The notes below the pieces were generated by a model, which made no database searches, was not told where the DNA came from, and saw nothing but the letters and a program-made list of their open reading frames with translations. DNA of 64,000 nt, taken from the NCBI GenBank assembly GCA_965223435.1, contig CBDCWQ010000023.1, forward strand, positions 248,001-312,000, given 5' to 3'. Positions 16,429 through 26,202 of this stretch are shown here, piece by piece. Position 1 is the first letter of the stretch. Each line of letters starts with the position of its first letter. Origin of the DNA: CBDCWQ01 sp965223435 (GTDB lineage Bacteria; Myxococcota; Kuafuiibacteriia; Kuafuiibacteriales; Kuafuiibacteriaceae). Made by a program: the position numbers and the translations under genes.

Positions 16429-19400
16429 TCAGTCGCGTTGGAGGCGGGAGCGCACCGACTTTTTTACGTTTTGAAGCAGCTTTTTGCCCAGCTTGCTGAG
16501 TCGCGGCTTTTCTTGAGGTGGGGCCTCGGGCGCGTGGGCTTTGGGGACCTCTCTTTGAGATTCGGCGGGTTCGTAGTCACCCAAAAGCAGCGCGGTTTGG
16601 CCAAGATTACGAAAGAGCATTTCTTGGGGGCTGATGCGAACGCCAGTGCTTTTCTCGATGTTCGATAAAACTTGCATCGAGAGGAGGGAGTGGCCGCCGA
16701 GTACGAAGAATCGATCGGTTACGCTGACCCTATCGATGCCGAGGGCCTCTCCCCAGACCCTTGCAATCAAACGCTCCGCCTCGTTCTTGGGCGCGACGTA
16801 TTCGTTGTGGGCCGCTGCGCCGACTGGGTGATCTTTGAGCAATGCTTTTCGGTCGATTTTACCGTTAGGGGTTTTGGGAAGTGCGTCGAGGGCCATGAAG
16901 TGTTGCGGAATCATGTAGTCTGGAAGCCTAACCCGGAGGTGGTTTCTGAGCTCGGTGGCCGTTGGCTCCGAAGCCCCTTGGGCCACATAGTAGGCGACCA
17001 AGCGTTTGTCGCCCGGGCGATCCTCTCGGACGATGACGGCTCGCTCTCCAATGCTCTCGTGCTCGGTCAGCACCGATTCGATTTCGCCCAGCTCAATTCG
17101 AAATCCTCTCACTTTGACTTGGTGGTCCACGCGGCCGAGGTGCTCGATTTTGCCGTCTGGGTGATATTTGGCGAGATCGCCCGTGCGGTAGAGTTTGGCT
17201 TTTGGGTCCTGGCTGAAGGGGTTCGAAACGAAGCGGCTCTCGGTCAGCTCCGGCCGACCCAAGTAGCCGTGAGATAGCCCCCGCCCCCCGATGCACAGCT
17301 CCCCGGCCACGCCGATGGGCACCGGTTGCATGCGATCGTCGAGAATCTGAACCTCGGTATTGGCCACGGGGCGCCCCACAAGGATGGGGCCCTCGCCGCT
17401 GGCGATGCGCTCACAAGTCGACCAGACCGTCGTCTCTGTGGGGCCGTACATATTCCAGGCTGCGCCCGTTCGTTGTTCAAGGGCATCGGCCAGGTCTTTT
17501 GGCAGGGGCTCACCGCCGCACAAGGCGGTGAACTGGGGGCCCCCCTGGAACTCGTGATCGATCAGGAGTCGCCATGTTGCGGGCGTGGCCTGCATGAATG
17601 TGGGCCGGGCCTTGTTGACCGATTCGAGGAACTGAAGCCCCCCTTCCATTTCGTCGTCGGTCAGGACCACTGTGGTGGCTCCGGTGATCAACGGGAGGAA
17701 AATCTCTAGGACCGAAATGTCAAAGGCGACGGTGGTGATCGCAAGGACGCGGTCGTCTGCGGTGAGCCCCGGCTCCTTTTGCATGGCCAACAAGAAATTG
17801 GCCATAGCCCCATGGGGGATCTGGACCCCTTTGGGTTTGCCGGTACTTCCTGAGGTGTAGATGACATAGGCGAGGTCTTCGGCGTCCACCAAAACGTCGA
17901 TGGGGCCATTGTCGTCCGGATCTTCGTTTTCGGCGCTTTCGTCTAGAAGCAATGTGGCGTCTTGGAACTTGGGCAGTGCGTCCAAGAGCGCGCTTTGGGT
18001 CAAAAGGAGTGATGCCTTTGCGTCCTCTAAGATAAACGCGACGCGTTCTTTGGGGAACGATGGGTCGATGGGCAAGTAAGCGGCGCCCGCCTTCAGGACC
18101 CCAAGGAGTGCGGCCGGGAGCACCTCGGAGCGTTCGAGGCAGACGGCGACCAAAGAACCGGGGGCAATACCGTTTGCCACCAAGCGGCGGGCTATTTTCT
18201 GCGCGCGATCGCCAAGAGCGCTATAGCTCAAGGTGCGTCCTTGGCATTCGATTGCGGGCTTGTGTGGCGTTTTTGCGCACTGCGCCGAGATGAGATGAGG
18301 GACGTTGACCGGTTCGTCCCACGGCTGCTCGGTCTCGTTCCATTGTTGGGTGATGGTTCGTTGTTCGTTGGCCGATAAGATTTCGAGCGTTTCGATGCAC
18401 GCATCGGGATCTTGCACGATGGCCGACAGCAGGGTCTGGAAGTGGTCTTTGAAGCGCTCAATCAATTCTTCGGAAAAGCGCGCGGCATCGTATTCGAGCA
18501 GACCAAGCAGGCCATCAGAATCTTCTTGGAGTTCCAGGAGCGCACTGAACTTGGAGGTTTGGGTATGAACCGGTAGGATTTCGATTGTTAGACCTTCGAG
18601 ATCGAGCAATGACTCCGGGGAGGTCTGGTAGGCGAACATGATCTGAAACAGAGGGTTCTGCTGAGAACGATCCGGGCTTGCAACTTCGACCACCTTGTTG
18701 AAGGGGAGTTCCTGATGGGCCAGAGCGCCCATTACCGAGTCATTGACGCGCTTCACCAATTCGCGAAAGCTTGGCGCTTTTGACAGATCACTGCGAAACA
18801 CGACGGTATTTGTGTAAAAGCCGATGGAGGACTGAATTTCCTCGCGGTCACGGTTGGCGATGGGCGAGGCCAAAAGAATATCGGACTGCCGCGTGTATCG
18901 AAAGAGCAGCACTTTGAAGGCGGCCATCAACAGAACGAAGGGCGTTACGCCCAAACTTCGACCGAGCGCAGCCAAGTTGAGGGCGAGTTCTTTGTTGATA
19001 CGAAATCGGACCTGGTTTCCTTCGGAGGGAGCGCCTGGCGCCGAGGGCTTGTCGCTGGGAAGTTCGCATGGCGCCAACTCTCCTTGCAACCGCGTCTTCC
19101 AGTAGTCGAGTTCGCTGTCTAGGTTCCCGGATTCAACGTATTCTTCTTGCCAAATGGCGTAGTCGGCGTACTGGAGTGGAAGCTCCGGAAGCTTGGCGTC
19201 ATCGCCCTGCTTGTACAGGCTCGACAGCTCCTGAAAAAAGAGTGCCATCGAGTAGCCGTCTGAAACGATGTGATGCACACAGATGACCAAGACATGATCT
19301 TCGGTGCCGATTCGAATAAGGGCGAAACGAATGAGTGCGTCTTGGGTGAGCGAGAAGGGCAGGGCGGCGTATCTTGTGATCTGCTGGCGAAGCGCGTCTT

Positions 19401-19734
19401 CCTTTAATGCGCCGTTGTCTTCTAAAGAGACTTCATCGATTGGAATGAGAAGCTCAGGTTCAACGACTTGAAGCACTTCCCCGCCTTGGGATGTGAATCG
19501 GGTGCGAAGCGATTCGTGTCGGTTCACGATGGTCTGCAGGCTGGTCTTCAGGCGAACTCGGTCGAGCGTGCCCTTCATCCGGATGGCTGTGGGAATATTG
19601 TACGTCGCGGAGTTTGGCTCGAACTGGTCTAAGAACCAGAGGCGCTGCTGTGCGAATGAGGCGGGAAAGACGAAAACTTCGTCGTCTTCCTCGTTTGCTT
19701 CTCCGTGGTTTTCGGTCGTATGCAGCTGTGCCAA
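16429..19734 (-). CDS. NRPS module C-A-PCP, glycine-type code
   Basis: A one-module nonribosomal peptide synthetase of 1101 residues. In order: a condensation domain (FPASFAQQRLWFLDQ at the start; HHIVSDG at about 154-160), an adenylation domain (YVIYTSGSTGKPKG about 624-637, NMYGPTETT about 761, YRTGDL about 849, NGKIDRKAL) and a carrier domain (FFVLGGHSLL, Ser1016). The aligned specificity residues read DILQLGMVWK, which fits glycine. I start at TTG 19734 because AGGAG (19741-19745, minus strand) sits six bases before it; the longer frame from 19884 would overlap the PKS gene by 128 bases. The gene begins 23 bases after the PKS stop, so the two form an operon. The C-terminal tail is basic and there is no thioesterase. 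Predicted role: condense the polyketide-extended acyl chain with a second glycine. Confidence 0.9.
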   Translation of the reverse strand: MAQLHTTENHGEANEEDDEVFVFPASFAQQRLWFLDQFEPNSATYNIPTAIRMKGTLDRVRLKTSLQTIVNRHESLRTRFTSQGGEVLQVVEPELLIPIDEVSLEDNGALKEDALRQQITRYAALPFSLTQDALIRFALIRIGTEDHVLVICVHHIVSDGYSMALFFQELSSLYKQGDDAKLPELPLQYADYAIWQEEYVESGNLDSELDYWKTRLQGELAPCELPSDKPSAPGAPSEGNQVRFRINKELALNLAALGRSLGVTPFVLLMAAFKVLLFRYTRQSDILLASPIANRDREEIQSSIGFYTNTVVFRSDLSKAPSFRELVKRVNDSVMGALAHQELPFNKVVEVASPDRSQQNPLFQIMFAYQTSPESLLDLEGLTIEILPVHTQTSKFSALLELQEDSDGLLGLLEYDAARFSEELIERFKDHFQTLLSAIVQDPDACIETLEILSANEQRTITQQWNETEQPWDEPVNVPHLISAQCAKTPHKPAIECQGRTLSYSALGDRAQKIARRLVANGIAPGSLVAVCLERSEVLPAALLGVLKAGAAYLPIDPSFPKERVAFILEDAKASLLLTQSALLDALPKFQDATLLLDESAENEDPDDNGPIDVLVDAEDLAYVIYTSGSTGKPKGVQIPHGAMANFLLAMQKEPGLTADDRVLAITTVAFDISVLEIFLPLITGATTVVLTDDEMEGGLQFLESVNKARPTFMQATPATWRLLIDHEFQGGPQFTALCGGEPLPKDLADALEQRTGAAWNMYGPTETTVWSTCERIASGEGPILVGRPVANTEVQILDDRMQPVPIGVAGELCIGGRGLSHGYLGRPELTESRFVSNPFSQDPKAKLYRTGDLAKYHPDGKIEHLGRVDHQVKVRGFRIELGEIESVLTEHESIGERAVIVREDRPGDKRLVAYYVAQGASEPTATELRNHLRVRLPDYMIPQHFMALDALPKTPNGKIDRKALLKDHPVGAAAHNEYVAPKNEAERLIARVWGEALGIDRVSVTDRFFVLGGHSLLSMQVLSNIEKSTGVRISPQEMLFRNLGQTALLLGDYEPAESQREVPKAHAPEAPPQEKPRLSKLGKKLLQNVKKSVRSRLQRD

Positions 19735-19740
19735 TGCTTT

Positions 19741-19745
19741 CTCCT
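19741..19745 (-). promoter_or_regulatory. Shine-Dalgarno fixing the TTG start of the NRPS
   Basis: AGGAG on the minus strand, six bases upstream of TTG 19732-19734 and lying between that codon and the PKS stop at 19757-19759. It is the only good ribosome binding site near the gene start, and it supports a TTG start 50 codons inside the longest open frame. Confidence 0.6.
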
Positions 19746-19756
19746 GGTGGGCCAGT

Positions 19757-22700
19757 TTATCCCCGTGGCTGGAGGGCGGATCTCTTTTTTCGATAAGCGT
19801 CGCGTACGACGCGTTTGAGTTTGGGCCCTGAGCTTTGCTTTTCGTCGCCGCGGGTGGCTTCGATGACGCCCGAGAGGCTCGCAACGGTTCGGTTTTCGAA
19901 TAACTTCCTCATGGGAATGTCCAGATCCGCCTTTTTTCGCACCCTAGAGACAACTTGGGTCAGGAGCAAGGAGTGGCCGCCGAGCTCGAAAAAGTCGTCG
20001 TCGACGCCCACTTGGGCGATGCCCAACACGTTTTGCCATACCGCCGCGACCATTTTTTCCGTGTCGCTTCGAGGGGCTACGTACTCGGTGGCCAAATTGG
20101 GCCGCGAGAGCTCGATGCCGGGACTTTCTTCAGAGGCGTCCTCTGTTTCTCCTTGTTTTTGGTATTCTGTGAGGAGTGCGCCAAAATCTTGGGTCGAAAT
20201 CGCGACCTGCGGGAGGATCTGGTGCCCTAAGATGCGATCGAGAACCTCCATGCCTTCCTTGCAGGAGATGCCATCGCGAAGCCCGAGCTCAAGCACCGGA
20301 TTGGCGGCGGCCCTCTTCGGGGCCCGTGCGGCTGGCGTGGCCGCAAAAGCACCCGACAGGCGCCGGATCATGAATCCTTGGATGTGTGCCAGTGCCTGAC
20401 CGCCGGTGTCGAAGAGGGTAATGTCGAAGCTTTCGGTGTTTGGGTCGGGTGCGGCTTGACGGCGAATATGGCTCACAAGGTGGCCCGGCAGCGGCCGAAG
20501 AAGGCAGAACGCTTTGTAGCCCATGGGCACAAAGAAATCCTTTTGCGGGTCAAAACCGGGAATCAGGGGCTGGCCTGCTGCGGTGGCGAAGTCGAGCAAG
20601 GCTGGATGCAGGTGAAAGTCTGTGATTTCGTCCTTGAATTCGTCCGCAAGTTTGAGTTCGGCCCGAGCTTCGTTGTCGCCAAAGCCTACGCGCACGAGGT
20701 TCTTCCAGCGTGGACCGAAATCGATGTGTTGTTCGGTGCCGGTGCCCGCGGGCTGTTCGGTGATGGTGGGACAGCGGCTTTCAAGGCTCGCCCAATCTGG
20801 GTGCTCGGGTGCGGCGGGCTCTTCGCTTGCGCGCACGATCGTTCCGGTCGCGTGGACTTGTTCGTCGGGGCCGCTGCCGCTTTCGAAGACAAAGTTTTGG
20901 GTGTCGCCCTTGTCATAGACCCGGAGCCTCAAAAGTTTCTCTTCCTCGCGCGCCACCGTGAACGGGGTCATGAAAGAGATTTCTTTCATGATAAAGGGTT
21001 CGGCGGGGTTTGAAGGTTGGCGGGCGCCGCGCACCAGTTCAAGGTAGCCGGTGCCGGGCAGGACTGCGTCGCCCGATTTCAACCGGTGTTCACCGAGAAT
21101 CCAGTGCTTTTCGGCCGACAGGAGGGCTTCAAAAATTTGTGTGCGGTTGTCTTCGGTTCTGGATGTGTCCCACAACGGATGGTGACAGCGTTCACCTTCG
21201 GGCACGGCCCCGGTGGCTGTGATGCCGAGGGTGCGTCCGATGCTCGCCGCCATCCCGACGTCTCGCCATACGCCCCAGTCTACGGCAATCGTGGTTTGAC
21301 CCCGGGTCGTGGTGCGGTGATGGGCGAATGCGTCCAAAAATGCGTTGGCTGCGGCATAGTCGGCCTGCCCCGCGAGCCCAGTCATGCTGCTGATGGAGGA
21401 GAACAGGAGGAGAAAATCGAGTTTTTCGCCTTCTAGGGCTTCGGCCAAAACCATGGTCCCCTGAACTTTGGGGGCAAGCACGGCGCCTGCGCTTTGTTGC
21501 GTCTTGAGCGGGATCAGTCCATCGTCGATGACGCCGGCGGTGTGAAACACGCCATCGATGGTACCGAATTGGCGCTTCGTGTTTTCCACCACGTCTCGAA
21601 CGTCTTTCGGCTTCGTCACATCTTTGGCGAAAGTGAGGACTTCGGCACCCAAGGAACGGAGCATTCGCACTTTGTGAATCTTCCGGCTGGTTGTGTCGCT
21701 TGGGTCGTGGTCGGACACCCAGGTGTCCCATACGGGCTCTTCTGGAAGGCCCCGGCGTCCAAGGAGCACCAGGCGCGCTTGGACGCGTTTGGCGAGATGC
21801 GTGGCCAGCTCGAGTCCGAGCCCTCCGAGGCCGCCCGTGATGATGTAGACGCCGTTTTTTTTGAGGAGACCGGGTGATTCACAAGGGCCTATCGGTGTGG
21901 GTTCGAGGCTTCGGCAAAGCCGGAGCGGACCTCGATAGGCGACCACGGGGTCCTTCAGTTCGCTTAAGACTTCTCGCTCGAGTTGTTCGGTCAGGTGGTT
22001 TTCGCTCCACACGTTGTGGGGCTCGGGCGCCACGTCGATGCTGGCCGCCCGGAGTTTTGGCAGTTCGGAGTTGGCCACCAAAGTAGGTCCGAGGAGGAGC
22101 GCCTTCGTGGGATGCTCGGTGGCCTCGCCTCGGGTTGTTTGCATGTTGGAGGATAAGACGCTGAGGCACACGTCTTCTTCTTCGTGGTGGCTTAGGGCCT
22201 TCAGAAGGTAGAGGAGACTGTAGAAACACTCGAGCCCTGGCCCCTCGGACTCAAAGGCATGGCCAGGCGCGCGTCCGGTCGGTTCATCCCATGCATGGGC
22301 GTGGACGATTCGCTGAGGAAATGAATGATTCTTTTGAAGGGTGGCAAGGACCGCTTCATAGTCTTCTTGGGCGCCGGGCCTTATCTTAAACTCGTCTTGG
22401 CCATTCGCTTCGAACTTTGCGCCCGGGGTCACACGAATCACGGTGTGCCCACGCTTTTTCAGGGCGGCTTCGAGCTGGCTGAGGGGGCCGCTTTCAGGAC
22501 CAAGCGCCAAAATGCGCTGGGCTTCGAGACTGCCGTTTGGGGTTTGCAGGGGTTCTGGCTTCCACACGGGCAAATAAAACCAGTCTTTGAGATTCGCTTT
22601 ACGCTCGAGCCCTGCGTGTTTCGCGTGGTCCTTGAATGCGGCTTGGCCTGGCTCGACCCAGTAACGCGTGTGCTCGAAAGGGTAGGTGGGGAGCGGAAGG

Positions 22701-25360
22701 CGCCTGCGCCCTTTGGGGTGGAGACTTCGCCACTCAAGAGGAATACCGGCCACATGCATGCGGGCCAGCATGTCGAGGAAAAAGACGAGGTCGGAAACAC
22801 TCTCCTTCGGGTGCCGAAGCGAGGTGAAGACCGGTCGGGCTCGTGTCCAATCCGGATGGGCCTGAACAAAAGTGGTGAGGGTGCGGCCGGGGCCGACCTC
22901 GAGATAGTAGCGTCCGTCGTCCTTCAAAAGTTCGGTCAGTCCTTCCGCGAAAAGGACCGAAGCGCGGAGGTGTTTCACCCAGTACTCGGGCTGGGTCGCT
23001 TCGCCGGGCTGAATCCAGGTGCCGGTCACGTTGGAAACGAAGGGAATGCTTGGCTCTTGATAGTTGAGCTTTGAAAGCGCCTCAAGAAACGGCTCCAAGA
23101 TGGGCTCGAGCATGCTCGAGTGTGCGGCCACCGAAATAGGAATGCTACGGCAGTCAATTTCTTGGGCTTCCAGGGCGTTTTGGAGTTGTTCGAGTTCGTC
23201 TACGGGGCCCGAAGCGACGACCAGCTCCGGGCCGTTTCGGGCGGCGATAGACAAACCTTTGGTGAGGTGTGGCTCGAGGTCTTGGGCCGAAAGATGGACG
23301 GCCAGCATGCCCCCTTTGGGCAACGATTCGAAGAGTCGTCCCCGAAGGGTGACGACCGAAAGTGCGTCTTCCAACGAAAAGACCCCGGCCAAACACGCGG
23401 CCACGTATTCGCCCATGCTGTGACCGATCATGGATTCTGGTTTCACGCCGACCGACATCCAGAGTTTGGCCAGCGCGTACGAAGTAGAAAAGAGGGCCGG
23501 AAGCGCTAAGCTGGGTTTTTTCAGTTCTTGCCGCGCCTGTTGTTCGGCTTCAGCCGGAGGAAAAAGCAGAGGCAAAAGATCGATCTGCTCGCGTTGTTGG
23601 ACCGCCTGTAAACAGCGATCCATTTCTTCTTTGAACAAGGGAAATGATTCGTACAGAACCTTGCCCATGTTGGGATATTGGGCACCGCCCCCGGGGAAGC
23701 AGAAAACCGGTCGGCGGGGCGTATCACTGGCCTTTTGAACTCGGGTGTGCTCTCGGACCTCGCCCAAGAGCGCTGCCTTGGCTTCGCTGACGCTCGAGAC
23801 GACAACACCTTTGCGGTGCAAAAAGTGCCGACGCCCTACCTGCAGCGTGTAGGCGAGGTCACCGAGGTGGGTGTTGGGGTTCGATTCCAAAAAACGGGCT
23901 AAGCGATCGGTCGCACCATCCAGGGCACGCGCGCTCTTGGCAGAAAGTACGATGACTTCCTGCGCACGTGCCGCTTCAGAGGTCGGGGGTGTGGGCGCTT
24001 CTTCGAGGACGACCAGCGCATTGGTTCCGCCGACGCCAAGCGAGTTGACGAGCGCCCGTCGTGGACCGTTTCGAGGGGTCCAGTCTTGGAGCTTGGCGTT
24101 GACGTAAAAGGGGCTGTTTTCAAAGTCGATGGTAGGGTTGGGGGACTTAAAGTGTAGACTCGGAGGAATTTTTTGGTGTTTGAGCGCCTGCACCACCTTG
24201 ATGAAACCGGCTACGCCGGCCGCCGTGTCGAGGTGCCCGATATTCGTCTTGACGGAGCCAATTCCGCAGTGATCACCGCGTGGGGCGTCTTGGCCAAAGG
24301 CCTTGGTGAGGGCCGCCACTTCGATGGGATCGCCAACGGGCGTTCCGGTCCCGTGGGTCTCTACGTAGCTGATATCTGTTGGGGAGATGTCGGCCAGCGC
24401 CAGGGCCTCGGTGATGGCACCCACTTGCCCGTCGACGCTGGGCGCGAGGTATCCAACCTTGGAGGCTCCATCGTTGTTGATGGCGGAAGCTTTGACGATC
24501 GCGTGGATGGTGTCGCCATCCTCCTCGGCGTCGGCCAGCCGCTTCAGGAGAACCGCGCCGACCCCGCTGCCAAAAATCGTCCCCTTGGATTGGGCGTCGA
24601 AGGCGCGGCAGTGGCCATCGGGCGACAAGATTTCGCCTTCTTCGTAGAGGTAGCCCCGGCGGTGGGGGAGCTCGATGGTGACGCCTCCCGCCAGTGCCAT
24701 GTCGCATTCGCCCCCCGCGAGGCTCTGGCACGCCGCGTGGATTGCGACCAATGAGGTGGAGCAGGCGGTTTGAATGTTCACGCTGGGGCCGGTGAGATTG
24801 AAGCAGTAAGAAACGCGGGTCGTGAGGAAATCCTTGTCGTTTCCGGTGTGTCGCAACAAGAAAAACCCAACCGAATCCACCAAAGCCGGATTGGTCAAAA
24901 GGTTGTACGGCATGTAGGCGTTCATGCCGGAACCGGCATACACCCCGATGCTGCCCTCGTACGTTGAAGGATCGTATCCCGCGTGCTCGAGGGTGCTCCA
25001 GGCGACTTCCAAAAAGTGTCGATGTTGTGGATCCATGATGGAAGCGTCGCGCGGGCTGAAGCCAAAAAAGCCTGCGTCGAAGCATTCCATCTGGTCGAGG
25101 GGGGCACCCATCTTGATGTAGCCGGGGGTTGCCAGCTCTTGGGCTGTGACACCACGTTCCAGGAGCTCTTCGTCGGTGTACGAGGTGACCGACTCCACGC
25201 CTTCCTGGAGGTTGTTCCAAAAGTGCTGTGCGTCTTCGGCTCCCGGGAATCGCCCGTCAAAGCCGATCACCGCTACGTCAAGTCCTTCGGGGTTTTCGTC
25301 GTGTGACACCGACAATCCGTTTGCCACAGGTGTCACTCGGTTGCCCACCGTATAGCGCAA
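19757..25360 (-). CDS. Type I PKS module KS-AT-KR-DH-ACP
   Basis: A 1867-residue modular polyketide synthase. Domains: ketosynthase about 26-455 (Cys200 in QTACSTS, H336 in ETHGTGTPVGDP, H376 in NIGHLDTAAG); acyltransferase about 551-850 (Ser648 in GHSMGEY; the extender-choice region reads VAAHSS, neither the HAFH malonyl nor the YASH methylmalonyl signature); ketoreductase about 1169-1365 (TGGLGGLG, SSISS, Tyr1335 in GQADYAAAN); dehydratase about 1395-1670 (His1425 in EHRLKSGDAVLPG, Asp1590 in HPALLD); carrier domain with Ser1797 in FELGGHSLL. The KR-before-DH order is not canonical, and a segment that usually closes the KR (ISCKEGMEVLDRIL) lies after the DH. It starts at TTG 25360, though downstream GTG codons are possible. 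It probably adds one malonyl-type unit to the aminoacyl starter and reduces it to an enoyl. Confidence 0.9.
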   Translation of the reverse strand: MRYTVGNRVTPVANGLSVSHDENPEGLDVAVIGFDGRFPGAEDAQHFWNNLQEGVESVTSYTDEELLERGVTAQELATPGYIKMGAPLDQMECFDAGFFGFSPRDASIMDPQHRHFLEVAWSTLEHAGYDPSTYEGSIGVYAGSGMNAYMPYNLLTNPALVDSVGFFLLRHTGNDKDFLTTRVSYCFNLTGPSVNIQTACSTSLVAIHAACQSLAGGECDMALAGGVTIELPHRRGYLYEEGEILSPDGHCRAFDAQSKGTIFGSGVGAVLLKRLADAEEDGDTIHAIVKASAINNDGASKVGYLAPSVDGQVGAITEALALADISPTDISYVETHGTGTPVGDPIEVAALTKAFGQDAPRGDHCGIGSVKTNIGHLDTAAGVAGFIKVVQALKHQKIPPSLHFKSPNPTIDFENSPFYVNAKLQDWTPRNGPRRALVNSLGVGGTNALVVLEEAPTPPTSEAARAQEVIVLSAKSARALDGATDRLARFLESNPNTHLGDLAYTLQVGRRHFLHRKGVVVSSVSEAKAALLGEVREHTRVQKASDTPRRPVFCFPGGGAQYPNMGKVLYESFPLFKEEMDRCLQAVQQREQIDLLPLLFPPAEAEQQARQELKKPSLALPALFSTSYALAKLWMSVGVKPESMIGHSMGEYVAACLAGVFSLEDALSVVTLRGRLFESLPKGGMLAVHLSAQDLEPHLTKGLSIAARNGPELVVASGPVDELEQLQNALEAQEIDCRSIPISVAAHSSMLEPILEPFLEALSKLNYQEPSIPFVSNVTGTWIQPGEATQPEYWVKHLRASVLFAEGLTELLKDDGRYYLEVGPGRTLTTFVQAHPDWTRARPVFTSLRHPKESVSDLVFFLDMLARMHVAGIPLEWRSLHPKGRRRLPLPTYPFEHTRYWVEPGQAAFKDHAKHAGLERKANLKDWFYLPVWKPEPLQTPNGSLEAQRILALGPESGPLSQLEAALKKRGHTVIRVTPGAKFEANGQDEFKIRPGAQEDYEAVLATLQKNHSFPQRIVHAHAWDEPTGRAPGHAFESEGPGLECFYSLLYLLKALSHHEEEDVCLSVLSSNMQTTRGEATEHPTKALLLGPTLVANSELPKLRAASIDVAPEPHNVWSENHLTEQLEREVLSELKDPVVAYRGPLRLCRSLEPTPIGPCESPGLLKKNGVYIITGGLGGLGLELATHLAKRVQARLVLLGRRGLPEEPVWDTWVSDHDPSDTTSRKIHKVRMLRSLGAEVLTFAKDVTKPKDVRDVVENTKRQFGTIDGVFHTAGVIDDGLIPLKTQQSAGAVLAPKVQGTMVLAEALEGEKLDFLLLFSSISSMTGLAGQADYAAANAFLDAFAHHRTTTRGQTTIAVDWGVWRDVGMAASIGRTLGITATGAVPEGERCHHPLWDTSRTEDNRTQIFEALLSAEKHWILGEHRLKSGDAVLPGTGYLELVRGARQPSNPAEPFIMKEISFMTPFTVAREEEKLLRLRVYDKGDTQNFVFESGSGPDEQVHATGTIVRASEEPAAPEHPDWASLESRCPTITEQPAGTGTEQHIDFGPRWKNLVRVGFGDNEARAELKLADEFKDEITDFHLHPALLDFATAAGQPLIPGFDPQKDFFVPMGYKAFCLLRPLPGHLVSHIRRQAAPDPNTESFDITLFDTGGQALAHIQGFMIRRLSGAFAATPAARAPKRAAANPVLELGLRDGISCKEGMEVLDRILGHQILPQVAISTQDFGALLTEYQKQGETEDASEESPGIELSRPNLATEYVAPRSDTEKMVAAVWQNVLGIAQVGVDDDFFELGGHSLLLTQVVSRVRKKADLDIPMRKLFENRTVASLSGVIEATRGDEKQSSGPKLKRVVRDAYRKKRSALQPRG

Positions 25361-25437
25361 CCGCTAAAGGGACTACAGGTATTTGCCGGACGATCTGACA
25401 AAACAGTGACATGAGGGTCGACCGCGGGTGAGGGCGT

Positions 25438-26202
25438 TTGTTGACGAAAAAGTGTTGTAAGCTACGAATCCTAAGCAGGCTGTCGTTTTTCGCGGTCCTT
25501 GTGCTTGGTCAGGCGTGTCCTGCCGACCAGGGAGGGGGGGAGAACGGCGGCAGCCGGCTTCCCCAAGATGACGACTTTGCAGGATTGAAGGTCGATGCGC
25601 GCTGGGCGGTCTTGAACGCTTCCACGTTCGACGTCCGAGTGAGCGGCGGAGAACTTTGGATGACGCCGAACCAGAACGTCGTCTGGTACCAAAAGAATCA
25701 AGGGCCCGCGTTGGTTCAGTTGGTCTCAGGCAATTTTCGGGTATCAACCCGCGTCCTGGCCCGAAAAGCGTCGGACCCGCAAAAGGCTGTCGACGCGGGT
25801 TATCAGTTTGGGGGCATTATCGCCCGCGATCCCGATTCTGACAGCATTCTTTGGCGGGAGAGCTATGTTTTTACGGTGGTGGGGTTTCGAGGGGACTATT
25901 TGTCTGCAGAAACCAAAACCACCAAAGGTGGGTACAGCAAAGTCGAGGGACCTCCTTGGTCTTCGGGTGATGCGGAACTTCGTATTTGTCGGTTGGGTTC
26001 TGCTTTTCATCTCTACAATCGACAACTAGGAAACCACGACTGGAAACACGCCATCACGTACGAACGGCCCGATTTGCCCGAAACGCTTCAGGTCGGTCCC
26101 ATCGCGTACACCATGACCGATACCCCGGACCTCATTGCCAAGTTCGATGCCATTCGTTTTGCTTCGGTGGCATCACGCGAAGACTGCATTCAAGGCGATT
26201 GA
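25438..26202 (+). CDS. Lipoprotein with DUF1349-like concanavalin fold
   Basis: A 254-residue predicted lipoprotein: signal peptide with FFAVLVLGQAC (Cys about residue 27), a Gly/Asp-rich linker, then a single domain (about 45-250) with the feel of DUF1349/concanavalin A-like glucanase proteins (WAVLNASTFDVRVSGGELWM, FGGIIARDPDS, YEVGPIAYT-like end). Such domains bind or act on glycans; catalytic residues are not evident. The start is TTG at 25438 or 25441. It is read divergently from the PKS gene across a 77-base gap and converges on the next gene with a 13-base overlap of coding ends, so it is not clearly part of the biosynthetic set. Confidence 0.65.
   Translation: MLTKKCCKLRILSRLSFFAVLVLGQACPADQGGGENGGSRLPQDDDFAGLKVDARWAVLNASTFDVRVSGGELWMTPNQNVVWYQKNQGPALVQLVSGNFRVSTRVLARKASDPQKAVDAGYQFGGIIARDPDSDSILWRESYVFTVVGFRGDYLSAETKTTKGGYSKVEGPPWSSGDAELRICRLGSAFHLYNRQLGNHDWKHAITYERPDLPETLQVGPIAYTMTDTPDLIAKFDAIRFASVASREDCIQGD

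Noticed and set aside
19735..19884. 50-residue N-terminal extension of the NRPS
   Set aside because: Overlaps the PKS carrier-domain end; low-complexity Ser/Lys-rich sequence; a better TTG with Shine-Dalgarno exists at 19734.
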